Of a DNA stretch of 9,412 bases, positions 1-7,387 are shown one piece after another. The notes under the pieces are model-generated. The model saw nothing but the letters and a program-made list of their open reading frames with translations, did no database searches and was not told the DNA's origin. The position numbers and the translations under genes are program-made. Positions within the stretch are counted from its first letter, which is position 1. The number at the start of each line of letters is the position of its first letter. The stretch lies in NCBI GenBank assembly GCA_020630455.1, contig JAHDBK010000116.1, forward strand, positions 1-9,412. The letters are read 5' to 3'. This DNA comes from Saprospiraceae bacterium (GTDB taxonomy: Bacteria > Bacteroidota > Bacteroidia > Chitinophagales > Saprospiraceae).

Positions 1-263
1 TTCAACTTTAATTATACTCATAAGTGATTAATTATTAATATTTTATAAAATAATATATATAAAAAAAACGAATAAAACATTTTAATAGGTATAACTATGT
101 TGTTTCTATTTTCCTATACATAAAAACAAATTATTATAAATAAAAACTTTATAAGTTAAAATTACTATTTTTTTAAAACAATTAAATTTTGTGACATTAA
201 AAATTCAAAAATCAAGGACAAAGGCATTTTCTATCCATTTTTTAAAGGAATTTGGACTTTATT
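1..263. other. AT-rich non-coding stretch, nothing identified
   Basis: This stretch is very AT-rich, with stops in all frames and no open frame of useful length. I looked for a tRNA, a strong hairpin with a T-run, a sigma-54 site and a gene end running in from the left edge, and saw none. It probably belongs to the intergenic space between an unseen gene to the left and the SNF2 gene. Some short AT strings recur elsewhere in the window, but they are low-complexity. Confidence 0.6.
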
Positions 264-424
264 AGATGTTATTACGAAAAATTGATTATAGCTAAATTGT
301 CTTATTAATTATATCCTTCGTTATTCCTCTCAAACATAGCTCAGCTATGCTTTTCGAGTAATGCCTCGGTTATCATTAATAATACTAATTTATCTTACAT
401 AAAAAACTTTTCGTAATAACATCT
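264..424. mobile_element. MITE-like palindromic element with terminal inverted repeats
   Basis: The left end, AGATGTTATTACGAAAA (264-280), is repeated exactly in inverse orientation at 408-424. One further pair (T263, A425) extends the match to 18 bp. The similarity continues inward with mismatches and small gaps to a central hairpin, CATAGC-TCA-GCTATG (335-349), close to the geometric centre, so the whole 161 bp can fold into one long imperfect stem. ATT stands directly outside both ends (261-263 and 425-427), compatible with a 3-bp target duplication, although ATT is common in such AT-rich DNA. There is no coding potential. Known MITEs have this architecture: small, non-coding, with inverted ends matching a transposase encoded elsewhere. 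No matching transposase is in the window, so the parent family is unknown. An alternative is a non-mobile structured repeat of the REP type. The element is more GC-rich in its middle than the DNA around it. Confidence 0.7.
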
Positions 425-459
425 ATTAATAAAAATTATTTTTTGCTGAAATATTTAAG

Positions 460-467
460 TAATTTTG
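460..467 (+). promoter_or_regulatory. Candidate Bacteroidota -7 box for the SNF2-murB unit
   Basis: TAATTTTG matches the TAnnTTTG consensus of the primary sigma factor of Bacteroidota and lies 26 nt before the ATG at 494, a sensible leader length. The upstream partner is weak: the nearest TTG (443-445) is only 14 bp away, shorter than the spacing I recall as usual for this promoter class. The box lies 36 bp inside the right end of the palindromic element, so that insertion could have replaced or changed the original upstream promoter sequence. Confidence 0.4.
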
Positions 468-493
468 CGGATTAATTCAAAATATAACTAAAT

Positions 494-3400
494 ATGGCAT
501 CTAAAAATGACTTATTCAAACTTTACCAAAGATTAAACCCTTTGGAAAAAACTTTAGTTAGAATCATGAGTATTAATTATGGTTCTGTAAGTCGAAATGC
601 ACTTTTACAAATTATCCATCAAGTACGTTTTAAACATAATGCTAGAACCCCTTACCCTCCTGAAATAGCGACAGCATTAAGAAAGTTACAAAAAGACAGA
701 TTAGTTGTTCATGCCCTTTCAGATTCTAGAAGTCAATCCAACACTCATTCTTATACCTGCCATCCTCTGATAAGCCTCGAAGTTTTAGAAGAATTTTATC
801 ACAACGAATTAGAATTCTTTCAAGAACTTGTAACTGTCATTAGAGTCAAGTGGTCATATTCTTCTTGGTATAGATTGAATGAACCTGTCAATGAAGAAAT
901 GGCTTGGAGGGAAATCCGTCTTGCTTTTGTAAATCAAAGTAGAGCTGATTTTGAAGAAAGTATTATCAACGCTCAAGATACTTTTCCAAAAAGATTCGAT
1001 ATTAATATTATTTTAAATCATTTTTTTTCTGAAAATTTTGATTGGAAAAAATTCAAAGCATTAAAAATTGATTTTCAAAGAGATATTATCTTTTTAGAAA
1101 CAACCCACAAAATTCGCCAATTTGAAAACATACAAGACAAAGTAGATTACTTAGACACTTTACCAAAAATAGATGACATTGACAATCTCCTCTGTTATCT
1201 GAACATACAATTAGGAAACCCTAAGGCTGTTGAAAAAATTATTCGCAGACTAAAAAACCCCATTATAAAAAGTATTTATTCTGCTTGCCTTTTATATCTA
1301 AAAGGTAATATTTCTGAAGCGATAAACGCATTCAATGAATCTGTAAAAATTTATAATTATCATAATAAAGATAAAAAAATAAAAGCCTATAAAGGTCTTG
1401 TAGGAGTATTGCAAACCCTTAGTTTAATTACTAGACTTGAACCAACTGATTTTAAAAATATAGAAAAAACAATTGGGAATGCAGAAAAATTTGGAGATTT
1501 AAATCTAAACTATTTAAGAGCAATCTACTTCACTAAATTAAACGACATTGATACTGCTAAAGAACTCATCGATAGTCCACAAACTTTAATAGATTGGCTT
1601 TTTTATTCTATTTGTAATTATTTAATATTCCAAAATGGCTCAAGAATTACTAATACTTTAGCTGGAAATAGAAATCGATTCAAAAAAGCCTATTCTAATG
1701 GATATAAATGGTATGCTTTAGAAATGGCATCTCTTCTACATATTTGTGATGAAAGGAATAAAGATGAATATTTAAAATACAAAAACGAACTTATTAAAGA
1801 AACTGGATTTAGTCCTATTGTAGATAATATAAAAGCACTTTCTGCTTGGGAACGCTCCTTAAAAGCATTATCATTATTAGCCAATAAAGATAAAAATGAA
1901 AAAGATAAAAAGAGTGAAGAACGAATTATATGGTTACTCGACTATAGTGAAACAATGGTTACCTTACAAGCCAAAATTCAAAAACTCACTTCTAAAGGAA
2001 CTTGGACAAAAGGTAGAAAAATAAGTCCAGAAAAACTTTTACAAGTCAATAAGAGTATATTGAATAACCAAGACCTAGCCATGTGCTCTTCAGTTGAAAT
2101 GAAAAATGCAGGTTGGAATCAATATTATAAAGAAGATTATAATATGGACAAAGCCCTGATGGCTATAATTGGTCACCCTCATATATATTTAAATGAAAAT
2201 GAAAAAATACCTATTGAAATCAATAAGGGAGAAATTGACCTTATTGTAAAAAAACACAATGGACATTTTAATATGGCTTTATCTATTATTCCCAATAGAA
2301 CTGGGACTATTATAAAAAAGGAAACCCTTACTCGATACAAAGTATACGAAATAAGAGAAGAGCACCTAAACCTTGCTAAAGCCTTAGGAAGCGAAACCAT
2401 AAAAATACCAAAAGAAGGAAAAGACCAATTATTAGAAACCATTACAGGTATTGCTTCGCTTGTCAATATTCAATCGGATATGCAAGAACATATTGGCAAC
2501 CTTCCTAATATTGATGCCAACCCAACTCCGCATGTAGTTTTAATCCCAATTGGTGATGACATGAAGTTAGAGCTTTTTGTAAAACCTTTTTCAAATCAAG
2601 CTCCTTATCTAAAACCAGGAAAAGGCAGCAACTCAATTATTAGCGAAGTCGAAGGAATAAAAACGGTTGCTAATAGAGATTTAGATATTGAACTCAATTT
2701 ATTACAAGAATTATTAGATTTTTCTCCAACACTGAGTCATCACAAAGATGATAGTTTAGAATGGCATTTTACTGAAATTGAAGATTGTTTAAAAATCTTA
2801 TTAGAATTACAAGAATTAAAAAATAATAATAAAATCATCCTAGAATGGCCTAAAGGTGAAAAGTTCAAACTGAGTGGAACTGCTGACTTCAATAATTTGA
2901 GCATGTCTATCAAAAAAGACAAAGATTGGTTTGGTGTTGAAGGCAAAATACAAGTTAATGAAGACGTAGTAATGGATTTACAGCACTTACTACAAATCAT
3001 GAATAAATCTAAGAGTAATTTTATAGAAATTAAAGAAGGTCAATTCCTAGCACTTACCGATAAGTTTAGGAAAAAAATGGAAGAAGCTCAAAATTATTTT
3101 TTCATTGATAATAATGGTTTAAAAATTCATGGACTTGCTGCCTCTGCCTTTGAACTATTTACTAAAGAATTGGCTCATTTAGAAAGTGATAAAGCTTGGA
3201 AAGAACAAATTAATACGATTAAAAAAGCAAAAAAAATTAAGGCTGTTGTCCCTAAAGATTTCAAGGCTACCTTAAGAGATTACCAATTTATTGGGTACCA
3301 ATGGTTATTACAATTGGCAGAATGGGGTGTTGGTGCTTGCTTAGCAGATGACATGGGTTTAGGAAAAACAATTCAAGTACTGGCTGTTCTAATACATCGA

Positions 3401-4648
3401 GCAAAAAAAGGTCCTGCTTTAGTGATTGCTCCTGCATCTGTCGCTAGAAATTGGATAAGCGAAGCAGCAAAATTTGCTCCTAGTCTTAGTATCCATACCC
3501 TTAGAGAAGGGGATAGAACGACTACTATTAATAATTTAACAAAAAATGATGTCCTAATTAGTAGCTATGGTCTTTTACATTCAGAAATTGATAAAATAAA
3601 GGAATTAAATTTTTCAACTATAGTTTTAGACGAAGCACAGGCTATAAAAAATTATTCTTCTAAGCGTTCAAAAGCAGCAATGAAACTTAATGGTGATTTT
3701 AAAATCATTACTACGGGTACTCCAATAGAAAATCACTTGGGAGAGTTATGGAATTTATTCCAATTCATTAATCCAGGTTTGTTGGGTTCATTAGAACAAT
3801 TTGGAGAAAAATTTGCTAAACCAATTGAAAGAAGAGACGAAAACAGTATCATTGCTCTTCAAAATTTAATTCGTCCATTTATACTGCGAAGAAGAAAAGG
3901 TGAAGTATTAAAAGAGTTACCTAGCAAAACAGAAATCATGCTCACCGTCAACCTCAATCATGAAGAAGCCGCTCTTTATGAAGCATTGAGGAGAGAAGCT
4001 GTAGAAAAAATGGCTCAACTCGAAAGCAATAACGAGGGAGAAAATAGAATTCGGATTTTAGCAGAAATCATGAAATTAAGAAGAATGTGTTGTAATACAC
4101 AATTAGTAATGCCTAAATCAAAAATTAAAAGTTCTAAGTTAAAACTATTTGGAGAAATCCTAGAAGAATTATTAGATAACGGACATAAAGTATTAGTATT
4201 TAGTCAATTCGTAGGGCATCTTCACTTGATTAGAGATTATATAGAAAGCCAACAAATTCATTATCAATATCTAGATGGACAAACTCCTATTACCAAAAGA
4301 CAAGATAGAATTGATGCTTTTCAAAATGGAGAAGGCGATGTATTTTTAATTAGTTTAAAAGCAGGTGGCGTTGGACTTAATCTAACCGCTGCCGACTATG
4401 TAATACACATGGATCCTTGGTGGAATCCTGCTGTTGAAGATCAAGCATCAGATAGAGCACATAGAATAGGTCAAACCAAGCCCGTTACGATTTATAGATT
4501 AATAACTGAAGGAACTATTGAAGAAAAAATAGTTAAACTACATCAAGAAAAAAGATATTTGGCAGATAGTTTATTAGAAGGCACTGACAAAGGGGCTAAG
4601 ATTACTTCAAATGAATTATTAGACCTTTTAAAACAAAATTTAAATTAA
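494..4648 (+). CDS. SNF2-family DEAD/DEAH-box ATPase with long helical N-terminal extension
   Basis: 1384-residue cytoplasmic protein of the SWI2/SNF2 branch of superfamily 2, ATP-driven double-stranded-DNA translocases that remodel protein-DNA complexes. The motor fills residues about 925-1375. Visible motifs are a Q-type segment LRDYQFIGYQWL (from 927), Walker A DDMGLGKT with K958, Walker B DEAQ (1046-1049), motif III TGTPIENH (1074-1081), SQF of motif IV, GGVGLNL (1291-1297) and motif VI DRAHRIGQ (1320-1327). All catalytic residues are present, so it should be active. Just before the motor, a segment with DWFGVEG (from 811) and QFLALT (850-855) resembles the helicase-associated region found in many bacterial SNF2 proteins. 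Residues 1-100 could be winged-helix-like. About 160-480 are helical and TPR-like, for example around YLKGNISEAINAFNESVKIY. No zinc-binding SWIM cysteine cluster is visible. MurB follows after 9 nt, so the two are probably co-transcribed. The start is the first ATG of the frame and gives a plausible N-terminus. There is no Shine-Dalgarno sequence, as is normal for Bacteroidota. The biological role is unknown. Confidence 0.95.
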   Translation: MASKNDLFKLYQRLNPLEKTLVRIMSINYGSVSRNALLQIIHQVRFKHNARTPYPPEIATALRKLQKDRLVVHALSDSRSQSNTHSYTCHPLISLEVLEEFYHNELEFFQELVTVIRVKWSYSSWYRLNEPVNEEMAWREIRLAFVNQSRADFEESIINAQDTFPKRFDINIILNHFFSENFDWKKFKALKIDFQRDIIFLETTHKIRQFENIQDKVDYLDTLPKIDDIDNLLCYLNIQLGNPKAVEKIIRRLKNPIIKSIYSACLLYLKGNISEAINAFNESVKIYNYHNKDKKIKAYKGLVGVLQTLSLITRLEPTDFKNIEKTIGNAEKFGDLNLNYLRAIYFTKLNDIDTAKELIDSPQTLIDWLFYSICNYLIFQNGSRITNTLAGNRNRFKKAYSNGYKWYALEMASLLHICDERNKDEYLKYKNELIKETGFSPIVDNIKALSAWERSLKALSLLANKDKNEKDKKSEERIIWLLDYSETMVTLQAKIQKLTSKGTWTKGRKISPEKLLQVNKSILNNQDLAMCSSVEMKNAGWNQYYKEDYNMDKALMAIIGHPHIYLNENEKIPIEINKGEIDLIVKKHNGHFNMALSIIPNRTGTIIKKETLTRYKVYEIREEHLNLAKALGSETIKIPKEGKDQLLETITGIASLVNIQSDMQEHIGNLPNIDANPTPHVVLIPIGDDMKLELFVKPFSNQAPYLKPGKGSNSIISEVEGIKTVANRDLDIELNLLQELLDFSPTLSHHKDDSLEWHFTEIEDCLKILLELQELKNNNKIILEWPKGEKFKLSGTADFNNLSMSIKKDKDWFGVEGKIQVNEDVVMDLQHLLQIMNKSKSNFIEIKEGQFLALTDKFRKKMEEAQNYFFIDNNGLKIHGLAASAFELFTKELAHLESDKAWKEQINTIKKAKKIKAVVPKDFKATLRDYQFIGYQWLLQLAEWGVGACLADDMGLGKTIQVLAVLIHRAKKGPALVIAPASVARNWISEAAKFAPSLSIHTLREGDRTTTINNLTKNDVLISSYGLLHSEIDKIKELNFSTIVLDEAQAIKNYSSKRSKAAMKLNGDFKIITTGTPIENHLGELWNLFQFINPGLLGSLEQFGEKFAKPIERRDENSIIALQNLIRPFILRRRKGEVLKELPSKTEIMLTVNLNHEEAALYEALRREAVEKMAQLESNNEGENRIRILAEIMKLRRMCCNTQLVMPKSKIKSSKLKLFGEILEELLDNGHKVLVFSQFVGHLHLIRDYIESQQIHYQYLDGQTPITKRQDRIDAFQNGEGDVFLISLKAGGVGLNLTAADYVIHMDPWWNPAVEDQASDRAHRIGQTKPVTIYRLITEGTIEEKIVKLHQEKRYLADSLLEGTDKGAKITSNELLDLLKQNLN

Positions 4649-4657
4649 AAGTATATT

Positions 4658-5680
4658 ATGAAAATCACTAAAAACGCTTCTTTAAAATCATATAATACTT
4701 TTGGGATTGATGCTAAAGCTAATATGCTAATTTCTATAAATCACGAGGATGAGCTTATTGATTTTTTAGAAAAAATAAGTGATACTTCAGAAATAAAAAT
4801 ACTAGGAGGAGGTAGTAATATTTTATTCATAAATGAGCAAATAGAACAAGCCATAATAAAAAACGACATAAAAGGAATAGCAATAGTTTCTGAAGACGAT
4901 GGAGATGTACTCATCCAAGTAGGTGCAGGAGAAAATTGGCACGACTTAGTTACTTGGGCTGTTGAAAACAATCTTGGAGGAATTGAAAATTTAGCACTTA
5001 TTCCTGGCACTGTTGGTGCCGCTCCTATTCAAAATATAGGGGCCTATGGAGTAGAAATAAAAGATGTTTTTGAAGCCTTGACCGCCATTCATTTACAACA
5101 AAAAAAAGAATATGTCTTCACAAAAGATGAATGTGAAATGGACTACAGGGATAGCATCTTTAAAAATGAATGGAAAGGACAATTGTGTATCACTAGAGTT
5201 TACCTTAGGCTCAAACGCCCTCCACATCAAATTAATAGTTCTTATAAAGACATCAGCAATGCCTTGGAAAAACATAAAATAGATCTAGCAACCATTAAAG
5301 ATATTTACAAAATAGTAGTTGACATAAGAAGCCATAAATTACCCGACCCAAATGATATTGGAAATGCTGGTTCTTTTTTCAAAAACCCTATAATAAATAA
5401 AGAGCATTTCGAGGCTTTCATTTCTAAATTCCCTAATGCACCACACTGGAAAATTAATGATAATGAATTCAAAATCCCTGCTGCATGGCTTATCGACCAA
5501 TGCGGATATAAAGGAAAGAGAAAAGGGAATACTGGATGTTATAAAAACCAAGCTCTTGTCTTAGTCAATTATGGAAACGCAAAAGGCAAAGAAATTTGGT
5601 CGCTTTCTAAAGAAATACAAAAAACCGTTTTTGAAAAATATCAAATAAAACTAATTCCAGAAGTCAACTTTTGGGAATAA
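4658..5680 (+). CDS. murB: UDP-N-acetylenolpyruvoylglucosamine reductase
   Basis: MurB is the cytoplasmic FAD enzyme that uses NADPH to reduce UDP-GlcNAc-enolpyruvate to UDP-MurNAc, the second committed step of peptidoglycan precursor synthesis. The 340 residues match the type I (E. coli-like) family, about 340 aa. The FAD-binding part shows GGGSN (50-54) and IPGTVGAAPIQNIGAYGVE (about 115-133). YRDS supplies R164, corresponding to E. coli Arg159. GNAGSFFKNP supplies the proton-donor S239, corresponding to Ser229. PEVNFWE at the C-terminus supplies E335, corresponding to Glu325. The type I signature AAWLIDQCGYKGKRKGNTGCY is also present, so the enzyme looks intact. The ATG lies 9 nt after the SNF2 stop with no purine-rich ribosome site, which suggests one transcript. 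A perfect hairpin 61 nt beyond its stop probably ends that transcript. Pairing with an SNF2 ATPase has no obvious biochemical meaning. Confidence 0.98.
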   Translation: MKITKNASLKSYNTFGIDAKANMLISINHEDELIDFLEKISDTSEIKILGGGSNILFINEQIEQAIIKNDIKGIAIVSEDDGDVLIQVGAGENWHDLVTWAVENNLGGIENLALIPGTVGAAPIQNIGAYGVEIKDVFEALTAIHLQQKKEYVFTKDECEMDYRDSIFKNEWKGQLCITRVYLRLKRPPHQINSSYKDISNALEKHKIDLATIKDIYKIVVDIRSHKLPDPNDIGNAGSFFKNPIINKEHFEAFISKFPNAPHWKINDNEFKIPAAWLIDQCGYKGKRKGNTGCYKNQALVLVNYGNAKGKEIWSLSKEIQKTVFEKYQIKLIPEVNFWE

Positions 5681-5741
5681 CGATTTAGGGTAAATCAAAA
5701 AACTATTGAATTTGAAATCAACAAAATGGTAAGCAAGATTA

Positions 5742-5789
5742 ATAAAACAAGTAATAATAAAGAAAATTCTTTATTATTACTTGTTTTAT
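5742..5789. terminator. Bidirectional terminator hairpin between murB and the oxygenase gene
   Basis: The arms 5742-5764 and 5767-5789 are exact reverse complements over 23 bp, leaving only AA between them (in practice a slightly larger loop after fraying). The hairpin sits in the short gap between two convergent stop codons, 61 nt after murB and 22 nt from the oxygenase stop, where a shared terminator is expected. The stem is mostly A/T, the right arm is T-rich, and there is no long T-run after either arm, so it differs from a textbook intrinsic terminator. It may work partly by blocking 3' exonucleases. Confidence 0.75.
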
Positions 5790-5811
5790 CTAATATAAAT
5801 ATATAATTATT

Positions 5812-6615
5812 TTATGCCCAATAAGTAAGCGGCTTATCATTGCCATAATATCCAACAAAACAAGATGTTGCTGTTCTCTTGCCTCCTTTACTTGCTCTTA
5901 CTGCATGAACACAACTAGAACGGAATAAAATCATTTCGCCTACACGAGGTTTTACTACTAATGGTTCTACAGGAATCTTATCTCTATCTAGAAAATCATA
6001 TTCTCCAGTCATTAGCATTGCTTCTTGTTCCTCATTGGGTTCATAATCCCAAACTTCTAACTCACCCCCATTTTCAGGAACATTTAAATACAAATTAACA
6101 GCTAACTGCTTTTTGATATTCTTAAAAGGATTGTGATGTGGAACATCCTTATGTAATAAATCCGTATGTGGAGGTAGTCCCCCTTTAGGATTTGCTTCAA
6201 AAGAACGAATAATACCAGGGGTCATCAAACGACCTCCAATATTCTCTACAATACAATCATTTTCCCAAGCAGCTTTAAAATGATTGTGAATTACCTTAAT
6301 TGGATTATCACCATCCAGTAAATGCTCAACATAATCATGTGTGGATTGTGCAATCTTAAAGTACTCTTCCATCTTTTCTCTTCTGTTTTCCGTTTCGAAA
6401 AGTGTCATACCCATACGATTGACATAAACATCATCTGCATTGGAATACTTGACCAAATGGTCTGATTTTTCAATGGGATTTACCCATCTTTTACATTTAC
6501 TTCTGTCTACTAAAGGATAAATACGAATCATTAAATACCTCCCCTCCAAAAGATCTAATAAATCTTGCTGACAAAGCGCATTTGTAGTTAAAATTAAATT
6601 GGTTAAGACTCTCAT
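5812..6615 (-). CDS. Fe(II)/2-oxoglutarate-dependent oxygenase (probable hydroxylase)
   Basis: 267-residue soluble enzyme of the non-haem iron, 2-oxoglutarate dioxygenase superfamily, which couples oxidative decarboxylation of 2-oxoglutarate to oxidation of a substrate, usually hydroxylation. The iron triad is visible as H150 and D152 in LPPHTDLLH and H237 in SSCVHAVRAS. R247 in GGKRT is placed to bind the 2-oxoglutarate carboxylate. The core strands QLAVNLYLN, GGELEVWDY and VGEMILFRS lie in the usual order, and the protein ends FVGYYGNDKPLTYWA. The length and layout recall small-molecule (free amino acid) hydroxylases related to BesD-type halogenases, but the iron-binding Asp is kept, so hydroxylation rather than chlorination is expected. 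The substrate is not known. The frame stays open to an ATG at 6771 (319 aa), but those extra 52 residues are hydrophobic, AT-rich in origin and unlike the family N-terminus. I prefer the ATG at 6615, where MRVLTNLILTTNALCQQDLL begins. No neighbour suggests a pathway. Confidence 0.85.
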   Translation of the reverse strand: MRVLTNLILTTNALCQQDLLDLLEGRYLMIRIYPLVDRSKCKRWVNPIEKSDHLVKYSNADDVYVNRMGMTLFETENRREKMEEYFKIAQSTHDYVEHLLDGDNPIKVIHNHFKAAWENDCIVENIGGRLMTPGIIRSFEANPKGGLPPHTDLLHKDVPHHNPFKNIKKQLAVNLYLNVPENGGELEVWDYEPNEEQEAMLMTGEYDFLDRDKIPVEPLVVKPRVGEMILFRSSCVHAVRASKGGKRTATSCFVGYYGNDKPLTYWA

Positions 6616-7265
6616 AATTTCTGTGATTAATGGTTTTATTAACTTTGAATTATTATCTAAATTTATATAAATCCAAGATAAAATTCCAGTTAACAACTGA
6701 ATATTAATAACGTGTTTAAGTGAAAGGAATAAAAGTTTTATCTCAAAAATGTCCTCTATTTTTAAAAACATTTTTGAAAAAATAATAATAAGTCTTTGTT
6801 AGCACATTAAACAACTGCATAATTCGTACCAATTTTTCTAATATTTAAAATTAAAATGTTAATGATAACTTATTCATTAGCAACAATTAATAAACAAATA
6901 TATAATAAAAGACATAACAACTATTAATCAATAATTAATAAATTAACAATTATTATATGTTATTAATAAAAATATAAAAACATGTTTTAATTATTATAAA
7001 TAATGAATCTCTCATTAAATAAGACCCATTCACATTCAAAAGGAAATTCAAAATTCAGCATTTCTTCACTATTCATAAGAAAATATTTTTTTGTGTATGT
7101 AATTTAAGACTAAATAAAGGTTAGTCAAATTCGCTTAAACTAATAGGCTATATAGAAGGAAATGAAAAAAATAAGTAGTTAAATAGCAATTATACCATAA
7201 ACACTGAGTTGATAATTTATTAAAACTTATAATATATAAAACTCTTATTAAGAAAAATTAAAATA
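6616..7265. other. Long AT-rich intergenic region upstream of the oxygenase gene
   Basis: About 650 bases separate the preferred oxygenase start from the sigma-54 promoter. Apart from the open 52-codon extension (6616-6771) of the oxygenase frame, I see no gene, tRNA, terminator or sizeable inverted repeat. Short AT inverted repeats, such as one around 6930-6957, are within what base composition would give. Upstream activator sites for the sigma-54 promoter, if any, would be expected about 80-200 bp before it, roughly 7070-7190. That stretch includes a weak dyad around TTAGT...ACTAA (about 7121-7142), but nothing convincing. Confidence 0.5.
6895..6902 (-). promoter_or_regulatory. Possible -7 box for the oxygenase gene
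   Basis: CAAATATA on the plus strand reads TATATTTG on the minus strand, an exact TAnnTTTG match. A TTG partner lies 15 bp upstream (CAA at 6918-6920), closer than usual. Use of this box would give a leader of roughly 270 nt before the ATG at 6615, which is long. In such AT-rich DNA a chance match is likely, so this is only a candidate. Confidence 0.25.
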
Positions 7266-7281
7266 TGGCACAAATATTGCT
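7266..7281 (+). promoter_or_regulatory. Sigma-54 (RpoN) promoter
   Basis: TGGCACAAATATTGCT matches the sigma-54 consensus TGGCAC-N5-TTGC(A/T) at every fixed position, with the GG at -24 and the GC at -12 correctly spaced. In DNA this AT-rich, a chance match to ten specified bases, six of them G or C, is very unlikely. Transcription should start about 12 nt after the GC, near 7292, and run to the right. Sigma-54 promoters depend on an AAA+ activator bound upstream. I cannot identify its site or the activator gene. The only thing downstream before a strong terminator is a short RNA or mini-ORF. Confidence 0.8.
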
Positions 7282-7352
7282 TAAATACTAAATGAATAAG
7301 ATTTGAAACATACTGTAATATATTATAGAAAATCCAAAACGTATGTAAGAAA

Positions 7353-7385
7353 ATGTTTGATTTCAAAAGGGGGGAATCAAATTAA
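7353..7385 (+). CDS. Possible 10-residue peptide ORF inside the sigma-54 transcript
   Basis: ATG at 7353 opens a frame encoding MFDFKRGESN, with TAA at 7383-7385 ending 2 nt before the terminator stem. The position, filling the last free part of a short transcript, is suggestive. Against it, there is no ribosome site beyond the A-rich AAGAAA before the ATG, the ATG lies at the foot of a hairpin that covers nearly the whole frame, and a 10-codon frame is easily found by chance. I list it so that the coding alternative to a pure regulatory RNA is on record. Confidence 0.2.
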   Translation: MFDFKRGESN

Positions 7386-7387
7386 AC

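Noticed and set aside
2179..2466. 95-codon minus-strand open frame, and similar ones at 1690-1884, 2740-3000, 4741-5010, 5093-5275 and 5339-5551
   Set aside because: All lie opposite well-supported genes (SNF2 or murB) and read as hydrophobic, low-complexity antisense translations.
494..4648. SNF2 ATPase as part of a phage-defence system (for example DISARM-like)
   Set aside because: No methyltransferase, nuclease, PLD-family protein or other defence partner lies beside it. The next gene is murB and the surroundings look like ordinary chromosome. SNF2 motors also occur widely as stand-alone bacterial proteins.
5682..5696. Small dyad GATTT...AAATC just after murB
   Set aside because: Only five weak pairs, and the perfect 23-bp hairpin 45 nt further on is the obvious terminator.
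5812..6615. Oxygenase as a BesD-like halogenase
   Set aside because: Halogenases of this fold replace the iron-binding Asp by Gly or Ala to make room for chloride. Here the motif is HTD, with the Asp kept, so a hydroxylase is the better call.
6929..6957. Inverted repeat AATAATT...AATTATT
   Set aside because: Seven A/T pairs with an AT-only loop, no T-run and no placement relative to a gene that would suggest a function.
6989..7003. 15-nt repeat AATTATTATAAATAA, also at 129-143
   Set aside because: It consists of A and T only in a very AT-rich intergenic background. A chance match is likely and the flanks do not agree.
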